Positions 20,213 to 32,352 of a stretch of 64,000 nt of DNA are shown piece by piece. This stretch comes from Nannochloropsis salina CCMP1776 (lineage: Eukaryota; Sar; Eustigmatophyceae; Eustigmatales; Monodopsidaceae). A program made the translations under genes and the position numbers. The stretch lies in NCBI GenBank assembly GCA_004565275.1, contig SDOX01000021.1:1398978-1462977 (forward strand). Reading direction: 5' to 3'. The stretch's first letter is position 1, and each line of letters begins with the position of its first letter. The notes beneath the pieces were generated by a model, which did not search any database, was not told the DNA's origin, and saw only the letters and a list, made by a program, of their open reading frames with translations.

Positions 20213-23200
20213 ATGGGAGATTTTCATGTTTGCGACTGGCTCGAGTCCGTCGGTAAGTGTTTCATACTTTTCTAGGCTTATGATTACTTCGCGTGTCTGA
20301 CCGTCACCCTCCTTCCACGATATTTCAGGCCTTGGGTACTCGATTCCTAGATTTCAAGAGCTAGGTATATGTACCCCTGAGAGATTGGCTGCGTTTCCCT
20401 TTTCTGACTATGATCGAGCTGGCGTCGTGGATATCAACCATCGAAGAAAGCTTTTTTTCCTGATCCAGCGCCTCAACCTGGCTCTTGAGGAACAGACGAG
20501 AAAGATTGGGAGAGGGGGTAAGATTAACGCCGTATGCGCGCACATTATTTTTCGAAACCATGCGCACTCTGACGTGTGCTCCCCGATTCTCAGCATGATT
20601 GTTTTATTTCCCATTTCGCATGTCAACACGCTCGCGTACAGTTCCTACAACAAAGCGCGATGAAGACGAAGCCTTATCTGCGTCTCAGTATGCTCAAGTA
20701 ATGAATGTGGATCTATCATCTATTCATCTTAATTGTGAAGTAAACGGACAGACATTGCCGGACAGATTAGATGAGGACGGACACGGAAGCGAACATGAAA
20801 GCCTCCTAATCACGAAAAGAGAAGACGGTAGCTCCTCTAAACCCTCGCGTCGGACCCCATCTGCACAGTCGTTGCCCGCATCCAGAGAGCTAACAGCGCT
20901 CTCCACCCAATCTATCGAAAAATATGGACCCGAGGCAGTGACGCCATTCGAAACAGCACACCTTACCTCCCGAATTCCCTCCGCCCCGCCCTCCTCCCAG
21001 TCCTCCGCCCAAACCTCCACGTCCATTTCCTCTCCTCCTGTCGGCCCGAATGCCAGCTTGCACTCGAAATTCAGCCTTTCTAGGAACTTCCTTTCCGCCA
21101 TAGGTGTCCGTAAGACCAAGACCGGGCCAGTCACGGCAATCGCAGCCTCCCCGTATCAGTTTTCTATCTCCGCGGTGTACGCACGCACGGAAATGGAACC
21201 TTCTGCCATGAGAGAGCCGCAGAGGCAGAGCCCAAATGCCAGCGCTGACCTCAGCTACAGCGGATCAAGTCTTACCAGCACCGACCCGAGCATCTCGCAT
21301 GTCCGACGGAACTCCTCGCCCCTGCACCCGTACCAAGCCCTGGTGGACTGTATCCTGGAGGGGCCCGTGGACGAGACGACGATCCGGGTGGCTGTGCGGA
21401 AGCGTCCGTTGAGCGCCACAGAACGGAGCAATAAGGACACAGACATCATCGAGATCCAACATCCTCGCAACGTGGTCATACACGAGCCGAAGAAGCAGCT
21501 GGATTTGACGCCGGTGACGGAATCCCACTACTTTGCCTTTGACCACACCTTCGGCGCGGAGGTTCCGAATGACCGCGTGTATCACACGGTTTGCCTGCCT
21601 TTGGTCGTGTCCATGTTCCGTGGAGGGAAGTCCACCTGTTTTGCCTACGGACAAACGGGGTCAGGAAAGACGTTTGCGATGATGGGGGACCAAGGCAGAG
21701 AGCGGGCGGGAGGGGGAAAGGGACGGAAGGGCCACCCCACAGGGGAGGGCTGGGAGAACGCAGGACTCTACGCTCTGGCCGCCCGGGATATTTTTCAGGT
21801 CTTGGCCCACCCGGCCTTTGCCTCGCGTGGGTGGACGCTGCATGTGAGTTTCTTCGAGATTTATGGCGGGAAGCTCTTCGATTTGTTGAACCGGCGGGCG
21901 CCTGTCCGATGTTTGGAGGACGCGAGGCAGCACGTTCGATTCCTGGGACTGACGGAAAAAGCGGTGGTAAGCGTGGAGGAGCTTTTGACCACCATGGCGG
22001 AGGGACAGAGCCAAAGGTCGACGGGCTCCACAGCCGCGAATGCCGATTCTTCGCGCTCCCACGCGGTTTTGCAACTCAGCCTGAAAGGTCATGCCTGTGC
22101 AGAAAGGTCAGCGGGCAGGTCCCCGGTGACGTCCGGTCCCGAAGCGAAGAGCATGCTGCAGCACGGCAAACGGAACGTGCGTGTGAAGGATAGCAACCAG
22201 GGGAGGCTAAAAGAGCCGGTCATTGGCAGCTTCTCGTTCATCGATTTGGCAGGTTCGGAACGCGGCGCTGACACGCGCAATACCGAGAAAGCGACCCGGA
22301 TGGAGGGGGCGGAGATCAATACCTCGCTCTTGGCGCTGAAAGAAGTGATTCGAGCGCTGGACCGAAAACAAAACCACACGCCCTTCCGGGGTAGCAAGCT
22401 CACCCAAGTCTTGAAAGACTCCCTTGTTGGTGCCAGGGCAAAGACCGCGATGCTTGCTTGCATTGCCCCCGCCCTCTCCAGTTGCGAGCACACGCTCAAC
22501 ACCTTGCGCTATGCGGATAGGGTCAAGGAAAACGACGCCTCCGCCGTGCCCGGTCCGGAGAACCTCCTCGCTCCCATTGCCACGCCCGTGACCTGGAATA
22601 AAGATAGCCGAGACACCCCAGCCGGGGGGGAGCATAAGCCCTCTTCAATCGGCAGGTCGATGCTCACATCCTCCCTCAGCAATGAAGAGGAGTGCGTCCT
22701 TGCCGTCTCCGCCGAGACGGGGGGCCAGGGTATGAGGAGCGGGAGGAACAGCGAAAACGCGAACTTAAGCGCGACAGTAGATGGCACAGGCAACTGTCGC
22801 TGGCCAGCTGTCTCAGCTTCAAGCCTTAGGAAAGGCCAGCAGCTTGCGTCCTTGTCGCGCACGACCCCGGGAAGGTACTCAGAGAGGTCTTGCAGAGGAC
22901 GAGAGGGAGGGGGAGAGCGTTGTCATCTCCATGGGACTCACATCTTGCCAGAGTCCTCTTTGCCAGAGCTGCCGCAGATACCAAACCAACAAGGGACGCA
23001 AACGGCGCTTCGTGGCCAACAGCCTCCGCTTTGCCCCTCCCCCGCGGTCGAGGCGGGGGACATGCAACGGTACGTAGAGCACTTGAAACAGCTGCGGGAG
23101 ACCGTGTGCGTGGAGCGTGAGGCGCAACGGTGGCGACGACGGCAGCGACGGCGTCAAAAAGGGACGGAACAGGGCGCCGAAACCATCCCAGCGGAAGAGG

Positions 23201-23514
23201 AAGAGGACAATGGCCAGGAAGAAGGAGTCACGCGGAGGCAAGCGGGAAAGGAGGAAAAGGCTGAGAAAGCAGCAGTGTATCGCACGGCCACGCACGTGCT
23301 GATCGGGGCCCACCAGAGTGCGCATGTCCAGCTATTGTCTCTCCTGCGCGAGGAGGTCGACCTGCTGCAGACTGCAGAGGGGGACCGACAAGACCTGATC
23401 CTGTACTTGGCTTCCACGGAGAAGGTTCTAGAAGCTCAGAAGGCACAGACGGAAAGTCTAATGGCCCACGTGCAGCGGGTTAAAGCCGCCCGGTCGGAGC
23501 TCCTGGAGGGCTAG
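20213..23514 (+). CDS. Kinesin-13 family motor with N-terminal SAM-like domain
   Basis: Exons 20213..20252, 20329..20517 and 20642..23514 give 1033 aa in phase. Kinesin-13 motors (MCAK/KIF2/KIF24) depolymerise microtubule ends in spindles and at cilia. Residues 1-75 form a SAM-like module (VCDWLESVGLGYSIPRFQEL, LFFLIQRLNLALEEQ), as in KIF24. The motor spans ~325-706: IRVAVRKRPLS, ESHYFAFDHTFG, P-loop AYGQTGSGKT near 411, FFEIYGGKLFDLLN, switch I NADSSRSHAVLQ, switch II DLAGSERG, INTSLLALKEVIRAL and LRYADRVKE. The position of the neck-adjacent DLT and GGKSTCFAYGQT is kinesin-13-like. A C-terminal coiled coil follows a basic, Arg-rich stretch. If only the last exon were coding, an in-frame ATG at 20620 would start the protein without the SAM module; the spliced start is preferred. 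Confidence 0.9.
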
Positions 23515-23938
23515 GAGGGAAAAGGAGGGGGCTGGAGGCGGGACGCGGACATTCGGGAAAGTGTACTTGGAATGGAGAGGGAAAGGCGAAGGAGGAAAGG
23601 AGGGTTGTTTCCTGGATTGTGACTACTAATGAGCCGCAAAACCAGGAGAGTCAAATCGCCGGCTATGGGCTTGAAGGAATAGTCTATCCGTTATCTAGTT
23701 TGATAAGACATGAGTGACAGCATCTATCTTTCAGCCGAGCTGCCCATCCAAGCTTTACTTTTAGGCGGGCATTACAATTTACCTTCTTTCGGTGTCACGG
23801 CCATCCCAACACGTACACTCCGCATCAAGTACCGCACAAACTTTTGTCTCATCCGGCACGGTGCATTCCCCTGCAATCTAGGGCTCAATGCTTGTAATAT
23901 ATACAAGGATATATGTATAGATATATATGTACTTCTTC
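23515..23938. other. Convergent 3' flanks
   Basis: Between the stops of the kinesin (plus) and rhomboid (minus) genes. AT-rich near 23900 with TATATA runs; no gene seen. Confidence 0.5.
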
Positions 23939-25611
23939 TCACGTAAAACCTCCTTGCCAGGGTTGCCGCCTCCGCACCCAGTTCCCTCGATCCCTCCCTC
24001 CGTCAGCATTAGTTGCCTCCTCGTAGCTGGGTAAATAAGGCTCGCCGCTCCCAGCCACAACCTCCGCCACTGGCACATTCGGGTAGGCGGGTCGGAACAA
24101 GCCCTCCCTCCCTCCCTCCCTCCCCCACTCCGTCCCTTCCCGTGCTTGACGGCGTTGTTCTTCCGCCAATGACTCCCGAAGCGCCTCTTGTAAGACGACA
24201 TCCTCTTCTTCCTGCGTCGTCCACCGCCTGCCCGCCCTCCCTCCCTCCCTCCCGTCCTCGAACCCACCCTCGGTCCTAGATTCCGGTGCGGGCGGGGCTG
24301 ACGGCGTCGGAGCTCGATATCCTGTCGAGGCTCGAGCATACGTATATCTCGTCCGCCTCGCGCTCCATCGTGGCAGGCACCGGAGCCACCCCCACACCCT
24401 CCCACCCTCGACCCACAGCATTCCCGCCAAAATGCCGCACAAATGCCCGAGAAAGGACGCATTAGGAGTCAAGAAGGAGGTTACGACCAGCTCCACCCAG
24501 GAGGCTTTCCCTAAGGGTACCCGGAAGCCGGCAACGGTTGTCCAACCGTCGGGGTCCCTCGCGTAGGATACGTACTTCAAGGCGAAGAGGACGGCCGAGA
24601 AGCCGACGGAGCAGCTATAGAAGGAGGACAAGGGGAAGGAGAGGGAGTGAAGGAAGGTGGCCAGGAGAAGGATGAGTGTGTGGGAGACCCCCCAGACAAA
24701 AAAGACGAGGCGGAGGAAGGGAAGGGAGCCGAGGGCGCGTTCGAGGGTGGCGCCTTTGTAGAGGAGGGAGAGCATGTTGTCTGGTAGGGGGGGGGGGGAT
24801 AGGGGATGGGAGGGAGTGGTGGCTAAGGAACAAGTTCAACGCGTCAGTGAGGAGAGAGGAGAAATAGGCGTGACGCCCAGCAGGGGATCATGACAGGCGG
24901 GATGGAGGAGGGAGAGGACGGTGAGACATGTGCGAGGACGGGAAGGAGGCGTGGTTGAGCGAGAGCAACGACAAAAAGAGACGAAAAAGGGAAGAAAAGT
25001 AGAACGCGATCTGCAGATCTGCAGTGAGTCCAAGCAAGGACGCCTTCGGCAGGAGAGAAAAGAGCGAGGAGGAGAGGAAGGGGAGGAGGAGGCGGGGGTA
25101 ACCTACAGTAAAGGTGCACATCGTCTCCGTGGACGATAGCGGACAGAAAGATGCGAGATGCAGCTTCACGCCAGCGGTCATACATGGAGGGAGACCACCA
25201 GGAGGAGGAGGAGCGATAGGAGGAGAAACAATTACGAATGAACTCCGCCCAGACATTGCCAGAGCGCGGTCGGTTTCTGCCTCCCCGTCCGGGCCCCCGC
25301 CCCAAGGTGTCTCCCTGGAAGCTGGAAAAGAGGGAGGACAAAGAGGGTAGAAGCTCGAGAATATGTGCGGGTAGTAGACAAATGTCGCGGACGCTCCGGA
25401 AGTCGAAGCCCCACGGGAGGAAAAATTCAGGCATGAGGTGGACCATAATATTGAGCGTTAAAAAGGCAATCGTGACTGGAGGTTTGTATTCCAGCTCATT
25501 AATGTACCGAAAGATGGTAGAAAGAAGAATGTAAATGATGTATGAATCATTATTTCGACGTCCTTGACGTGGATATGGTCTTCCGCGTGGCCGGTATGGC
25601 GGGCCGTACAT
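23939..25611 (-). CDS. RHBL4/RHBDD1-like rhomboid protease with UIM
   Basis: Two exons, complement(23939..24780, 25107..25611), 448 aa, phase closing at HLY|YN. Rhomboids are intramembrane serine proteases; the RHBL4 type works in ER-associated degradation of ubiquitinated membrane proteins. Diagnostic segments: FRYINELEYKPPVTIAFLTL as the first helix, DVHLYYNMLSLLYKGATLE, the catalytic serine in GFSAVLFALK, PLGKASWVELVVTSFLTP and the catalytic histidine in FLGHLCGILAGMLW. A C-terminal ubiquitin-interacting motif, EEEDVVLQEALRESLAEEQR, matches the UIM placement of RHBDD1. A Ser/Trp/Arg-rich insert of ~60 residues lies between the first helix and the HLY block. A further PSYEEA segment lies near the end. 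Confidence 0.88.
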
Positions 25612-26678
25612 GAACCTGGAAGGAGGAATGTGGAAGGGGACGAGAAAGAACGAGACCCAATAAGCCGTGCGGCGTCAATGGCCATCAAGCTAGCCCAGGT
25701 ATAAGCACAAAATTTTATAGTTTTCAAATATAGACCGACATTTTCGCGGTCTGGAATGAAGTGGCAGGGTGTGTGTAAAACGACTAGAAGAAAAGATAGG
25801 CCCATTGCATCTAGACGACTCCCGGGTGAGCAAGGAAAAATATGTGGCACACAAAGAGGGGAACAAAGTATTACTGCGCTCGAAAGGTGACAAGTAAACA
25901 TACTTTATCGATGTACACATATCACGATCCACTCAATTGAGAAGTGCAAAATAAAGTTGTGCCTACGGTCTGAAAAGACTCCGCGTCCCCGTACCTCCTC
26001 ACCCCCCCCCAACACTTATCAATTAACCTGAGCCAAACCGAACTACGAAAAGCATTCAACAAGCCCACGCTTCTCGTACCGGCACTAAAGCACTTCTCCG
26101 CCCCAATGGCGTTGCTCTGCGCCGCATGGCACGTTTATCAATGCCACAATCAGACGTGCCCGTGGCGTGCGAGCAATGCCGCTCTCTGGACGGCGATTCA
26201 CGCGTTATATCTCATCCTCCCTCCCTCTGCATTCCACCAATGCCTCCCCTCCACCACTCGCCCCCGCCCCGCCTTCTTCCTGGGATGTCTCACTGTGTAT
26301 CTGGCGTGCCACCGTGCACCATGCTGCGACGGAGAGTTGTGATAAATCTCTGCACACCGTACGCAAGTACAGTGGAATGGTGATAGGTCGTCGCGGGGTC
26401 TGGATGGTGGAGGGGCTCGGGCGAAGCATTGCGCTGACGGACGAAAGCCCTCCTTTCCCAGGAGTGAGCACTTCCATCACGGGGGACAGACATGGAAGCT
26501 GTCCTGGCCCAGCGTGCATGCCTTCTGGTGTCTGTAATGTGGAAGCTCCCATTTTGCTAGTTTGGCGGCTGGGTTGGTGGTCATGACCACTCGTTTTTCC
26601 AGCCTCCTGGGCTCCCATCACTCCCGGACCCCTCCCTCATGTTGTCTTTTTTCTTCCCGTGTTCCCACAGGCTTCACA
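25612..26678. other. Intergenic and eL19 leader
   Basis: Upstream of two genes. TTCCCACAG at 26662-26670, just before the eL19 ATG, looks like the acceptor of a 5' UTR intron, common for ribosomal-protein genes. No separate gene supported. Confidence 0.5.
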
Positions 26679-28348
26679 ATGGTGAACCTCCGCATCCAAA
26701 AGCGCTTGGCTGCAAGCGTGTTGAAGACAGGCAAACGTAAAGTATGGCTTGACCCCAACGAAACAACGGAGATCTCCATGGCCAATTCCCGACAGAACGT
26801 CCGCAAGGTGAGGAGGGGGAGGAGTGAGCAAGGGACGAGGGAAAAAAGGCTCACGAAGGACATGGGAAAACAGAGCAAGCGACGAGCAGTCGCGAAGGAA
26901 CGTACTGGGAATGGTGTGAGAGAGGGGAAGGATGATGCACGGACAAGCTCCCGAGGTTTCGATCGAGCATTTTGGGGTGGCAGAGGGCATGGCCGTGTCC
27001 TTCGCTTCCTATTGCGTGTCGATTGTGAAGGGCTATTCACCTTGTGGTTCTCACGCGGCTTCCTTCATCCATGTTGTCTCGTCCTTGATACACAGCTGAT
27101 CAAGGACGGCTTCGTTTTAAAGAAACCGCAAGTAATCCATTCCCGCTCCCGGTATTTGACCCGCCTGGAGGCCAAGCGCAAGGGCCGTCACACCGGTAAG
27201 CAAGGAAAGGAAAGAGCACGAAAGGGAGAAAAGGGGAAATAAACCGCCTGTGGTTCTGGCAGACGCATGGCAGTGGGAGGGGCTTCTCTCCCAGGACTTT
27301 CCCTTCCCTTGGGGTGAGGGGAGCCCAGGAAGGGGAGAGGCCGCCCCCTCCTTCTCTCAGCCTCGAAAGAGGGGAAAGGGAAGGAGGAGTGAATACTGCC
27401 GAGATAAGCCCCCAGGAGACGCTCCACAGGGCGCGGTAGCTTTGTCGTAGACACCTACTGCTTCGCTCTACTATCACTTGTCTCCACATGACCCTGCCTG
27501 TTGGTTATCCTGGGCTGGAGCGAGGGCTAGGATTGAGGTTAAAATCAGGAGTGGGGTTAGGAGTAGGACCCTGATCACCCTCTGCACGACGAGTCTGGCA
27601 GACAGGGTGTCCGCTTGACTATTTTGGCTCCTCGGTCTTGAAATCCCCTCCCCCCCTCACGCCTCCCCCTCCTACTCACGCCTCAACCTTAGGCTACGGG
27701 AAACGCAAGGGTACGGCCAATGCCCGCCTGCCTATGAAGATCGTGTGGCTCCGACGCACTCGAGTCCTTCGCCGACTCCTCCGCAAGTACCGGGACGCCA
27801 AGAAGGTGGACAAGCACCTCTACCACGACCTCTACCAGCGGTGCGTCTTCCTTCCTCCCTTCCTCCCTCCCTCCCTCCCTCCACGCCGCACCTAGCTCAT
27901 TCACCGTCTCACCTCTATCCCCTCCCTCCCTCTCTGCTTCTTTGTCTCCCTCCCTCCCTTCCTCCCTCCCTTTCTCGCTAGTGCCAAGGGGAACCAGTTT
28001 AAGAACAAGCGCGTGCTCATGGAGGCCATCCACAAGATGAAGGCGGAGAAGGCTCGTCTCACTCAGCTTGCCGCGCAATCAGAGGCGCGCCGGGCAAAGG
28101 TGAGCGAGGGAAGGAGGAGGGGAAGGAAGGAGGGAGGAATAGCACAAATATAACATATGGGGCGCAGGAATCTTGGGAGCTAAGGATGCTTCAATGCCCC
28201 ACTCAAATCCCTTCCCCTTTCCTCCCTTCCTCGCGTCCTCCCTCCCGTCCTCCCGTCCTCCCTCCCGCAGGCCAAGAGCAAGACAGAGCGCAAGGAGAAG
28301 CAAAAAATGGAGGCAGCGGGTCTGGCGGAGGCTGAGGAAGGAAAGTAA
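26679..28348 (+). CDS. RPL19: 60S ribosomal protein L19 (eL19)
   Basis: Exons 26679..26807, 27096..27195, 27693..27840, 27982..28099 and 28271..28348 give 190 aa, the usual eL19 length, with all phases closing. It is a large-subunit protein on the cytosolic ribosome surface near the eB12 bridge. The sequence is near-canonical: [98 protein letters not shown] and a basic helical tail ending in EEGK. Introns 3 and 4 carry CCCT-rich tracts; intron 4 also begins G-rich. The start is the first ATG, directly after a likely leader-intron acceptor. Assignment is certain. Confidence 0.97.
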
Positions 28349-29030
28349 AGGGACGCTAGCTCACGGAGAGATCGGGGAAGGGAGGGAGGGAGGGAGGCTG
28401 GGAGGGAGGGAGGGGAAGAGGCGTATTCTGTTGCTTGCTTTTCGCGGCGCGTCTCTGCCTTGCAGGATGAGACAAGGCGACCCGGAGGAGAGGGGCGTGG
28501 GGTAAGAGCGCATACGGAATAAAGTCTCAATACTATCCTCCTCACTGATTTGGGTAAGGCTTTTTGGGCCCGTCGCCTCGCTTCCAGTCCTGCAGCTGCC
28601 ATTGCTTTTGCACTGTGGTCAAACAAATTTCATTCCTCGTGGAAAGTGGGAGAGGTACGGGTTCGAGTCGGGCCTCTGCCCAGGAACTCCCACAGACATC
28701 ATTTCGTTCATTTTTTGGGGGACCGTTCTCACGAAATTTCGACGGATAATAACTACGCAGGTCTCCGTCCCTTTGAAGCAGGATTTAAAGGGAAGGGCGC
28801 CTCGCCCTCGCCTCTCCCACTTGATACCAACCTCGCAGTCACGCCTTGGCCTGGCTCTAATCTAATCACAGGGTGATACTAAATTCAATTGCGTGACATG
28901 ACAAAGCGTAGAATGCTCCTACAGGACTCCTGTCGCAGCAGGACCGATTTCCCTCCTTTCTACTGACGCTACCTACACAACAAACAGTCCCTCCCTCCCT
29001 CCTCCCCTCCCTCCCTTCCTTCCCCTTCAC
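28349..29030. other. Convergent 3' flanks
   Basis: eL19 3' UTR (GGGA repeats at 28380-28415, AATAAA at about 28518) and the 3' flank of the HAD gene. No gene seen. Confidence 0.5.
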
Positions 29031-31643
29031 TCACACCTCCCATTCCGAACGCCCTCCCGCCTCCTCCTCCCTTTCCTGTACAATACTCGCCATCACGCTC
29101 TCCAAGTCCTTCCTCTCCCACTCTCGCTCCGACCAACTTGACCCCCTTCCTTCCCGCACGACTGCCTCTGCCCTCTCTCCTTCCCCGCCTCCCTCGCGCC
29201 CTCCCTCCCCGGCCTCCGCCATCGTGTAGACAGGGGAAGGGGGGGGTTCGGACTGAAAAACGATCTTTTCTACAGCTTGATTGTTGCCACTGCTTCCACA
29301 CGACGGGGTACAGGCAGCTTGGAGACAGGCGAAGGAGCAGGAGCTGAGGGAGGGAGGAGCGATGGGGGGAGGGAGGGAGGGAGGGAGGGAGGGAGGGAGC
29401 GAGGGAGGGGCAGCGATGTTACGGTTGTGGACCTGGGCCTAAGGCGGGCATCAAAGTTCTGTTGCAGTAATACGAGATGAAAGGCTCTCGTCCCTTCGCA
29501 GGAGAGAGAACAAACGATTACCGCCCGTCACGCGATCCCTCACGGCTTTGCAGTCCAGGGGAGCAGACACGCCTCATATCCCCTTTCGAGCTTCCTTTCC
29601 CTCGGCCTCCCTCCCTCCCTTCCTCCCTCACCTGCGCTCCCCCCCCCCCTCTCCCTCCCTCGCGCCCAGGGCCTGGCACATGCAGGCAAAGTCGGCGAGC
29701 TGCAGGATCTGGATGCGAGGGTTCAGCATCGCCCTTTCCCGCGCCGCGTCCGTGGTGTAGCCCCAGTCTGCCAGGTAGAGTTGGACGTTCTGAGGGAGGG
29801 GTGGTGGGGAGGGAAGGGAGGGGTGAGGATGGGAGGGAGGGCGGGAAAGAGGGCGGGAGGGAGGAAGGGCGGACGGACCTGCAAACGGGGATCTCCGCAC
29901 ACCTTTTCCAATGTCTCGACCCGATCTTCCACGAAGTGCAACTGTAGGAAACAAGGGATGCATCATGAATGATGAGGGAAAAGGACTCGGGGTCCCCAAC
30001 GAGGACAAGAAGAGGAGCATGATGGAACTTGAATGCCAGAGGCTCAACCCCACGGGAGGCCAATGACAGACAAAATATTCTAAACGACATCAATCTTTAA
30101 GAGAAAAGGCCAAAATGCGACCCCTCCCGCCCTCCCTCCCTCACCGTTGGCTCCCTGTCCATGCTCGGGTCCTGCGCCGCCCTCTCTCTGTTCAAACGCA
30201 CCATGCGTGCCAATATATCCGTCTTGGGGCCAGAGCCTAGACCGTAAATACGCTCGCGCGGGAGATCAATGCCTGGGAGCGGAGTGAGGGAGGGAGGGAG
30301 GGAGGGAGGGAGGGGGGGAGGGGAGCACGGGCAGGAAGATGAGCGTTGTTGTCGAAATGCAATACACCAGGTTGTTCAGAGTACCTCCCCCCCTTCCCTT
30401 CCTCCCTCCCTCCCCCCCGCCCTCACCCTTGGCCCCTATCAGAGCCTCCACAAAGCGCGTCTGTTTCGTGGTGACTACGTAGCTCTCGAAGCGAGGACAG
30501 TGGAGGGAGAGGTCGGTACCCGCGTAGAAGGCGTTGGCCTTCACCCAGCCCTCCGCGTCCGTCCCCAGCCACTCATCCCGCACCGAGCCATACAGCTGTC
30601 CGAAAGAATAGTTTTTAAGCCATTGATAAGGTGATGAAGACCACATGGATGTGCAGGCATTAAATCTATATCCCTCCTTCCCTCCCTCCCTCCCTCCCTC
30701 CCTCCCTCCCATCCCCCTCGCACGTCAACTAACTCCTGCGCCGTCACCCCGTAACGGTGCAGCAAGGCGGAACGCATGTGTGTTTGCCATTTCCCGGCAA
30801 GATCTGTGATGTGGATGTCGGGCGTGGACCCCTGCCCCTGCAGGTACTGCACAAAGGCGGGAGGGAGGAAGGGAGGGAGGAAGGGGGTAGGTATGGACGC
30901 CTGCTGGGCAAGAATTCCCTTTGGATGGCAGGCATTACCTTCTCCATGCAAAGACGTGCCAGAAGGACGTTCTCGTAGCCCGTCTCGACCAGCGGGCGGA
31001 GGTGTCGTAAGCTGCAGGGCGTGCGGACAGGGTGTATGTGGGGGGGGGAGCAGAGAGGGATGACAAAGAGAGGGGGGCGCGGTGAGAGCCATGCTGGACC
31101 GTCTGAAAGCTGGAGATTGGCGCTCAATCTCTATTTTGGGAAAGAACCTAACCCTTCAAACCCGTGCACTTTGCTTTCCAAGGCCTTCCTAGGGTGAAGG
31201 TTAACGTCCCAATCCACACACCTGTCACTCAGCCACCCCGGGCATTCGTTCGCGGAAGCGCCCCCCACAGGCGCACAATACGTGGCCAATTGCGGCCACA
31301 TTTTCTTGACGCTCCTGAAGGCGGCTTGACTACTCTCCTCGACACTGTTGCACAGGACCCCGTCGAAATCGAGGGCTAAAATGTCCTTCACTGTGCGAGG
31401 AGGAGGCATTGGAACCGATGCTTCTGGCCTGCTTTCCGTCGACGTACGGAAGGGAGGTGGATAGCTCTGAGGTTTGATTTCTGTGGCTGCTGGATCGATG
31501 GACGAAGGATGCCAGAAGGAGGGTGGGAGCGGGCCAAACGCACGAGCATGGTGTAGCGTCGATGCCAGCAGGCAGAGAAACGCTACGTTAGTAGGGCTGC
31601 GGCCGCCCGAAAACGCTCTTTTACGGGATGTTCTTTGAAACAT
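29031..31643 (-). CDS. Plastid-type HAD phosphatase (CbbY-like plant family)
   Basis: Eight exons: complement(29031..29343, 29632..29789, 29879..29941, 30145..30272, 30427..30595, 30724..30846, 30939..31011, 31222..31643), 482 aa, phases closing throughout. An ER-type signal ending in ARAFGP suggests plastid import. HAD motif I is ALDFDGVLCNS, with the nucleophile Asp. Family-specific blocks follow: LRPLVETGYENVLLARL, SVRDEWLGTDAEGWVKANAF, VVTTKQTRFVEAL with motif II Thr and III Lys, RERIYGLGSGPKTDIL and HFVEDRVETLEKV with motif IV acids. The body ends with LYLADWGYTTDAARERAM and PRIQILQLADF. The matched plant family normally stops here. A strong donor (CGCAG|GTGAGG) and a phase-compatible ~104-codon open exon add an acidic/basic tail; ignoring that donor gives a stop at 29628 and 379 aa. 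Substrate unknown. Confidence 0.82.
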
Positions 31644-32352
31644 GAGCTGTTGGTGTTGTACGGAGAAGCACTGTCAAGATGAGGATACACTTCGACACAT
31701 TCACGTTTTTCCCAGATGAAACGCCGCCGAAAAAATAACGCGTGGGGAGAAAGACGTAAAAAAAACAAGGAAAAAGATCTGAAGCCCCGGGTGCCAGAAG
31801 GCGCGTCGTTGTCTTGAGAGCACCAGCCACCAAGGAGTTCCAAAACCACGAATATAAGCGCCAACCCTCGCACACCACATTTTAAACACGTCTGCTCGCA
31901 CACCTGACCTCATGCAATCAATTATCTTCCGCGTGTTGGCTTCATTTCCCCTTGAGGTCTCGCTGTAAAGGCGTCACGGAGGTCCCAACACGTACGTGGT
32001 GTTTCTTCGATCTTTCTGAGCCCTACAGATTGAGGCCGATATCACCTTTTTATTCGAGGCAAGCCCGCACTTACAATTGTAAAGACTCTCAAATCGGCAC
32101 ACTTCAAGGGGGAAGCACAGAAACGGGATGTGTTGGGTTACAAGCGGCTTAATTTGCGTTGGCACGCTCTCTGCGTGTGACAGCTGTTGGCACGTTTTTG
32201 AGAGGTACCTGAAGATCGATAAATTCGCTGTCTATGCGTCGAACCCCAGCAACCCAACAACACCACGGCATCCCCCAAAAGTTTGCAACAAATCAATAAA
32301 AATATATAGTTGTTACCAACGACCTGTTATGATAAATATCTATCTGCTACAG
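31644..32352. other. Divergent promoter region between two HAD genes
   Basis: Carries the promoters of both HAD genes. The plus-strand frame of the next gene stays open upstream of its ATG but shows no protein-like sequence there. Confidence 0.5.

Noticed and set aside
28655-28675. tRNA B-box-like GGTTCGAGTC
   Set aside because: No T-stem pairing, no A box at the right distance and no acceptor stem.
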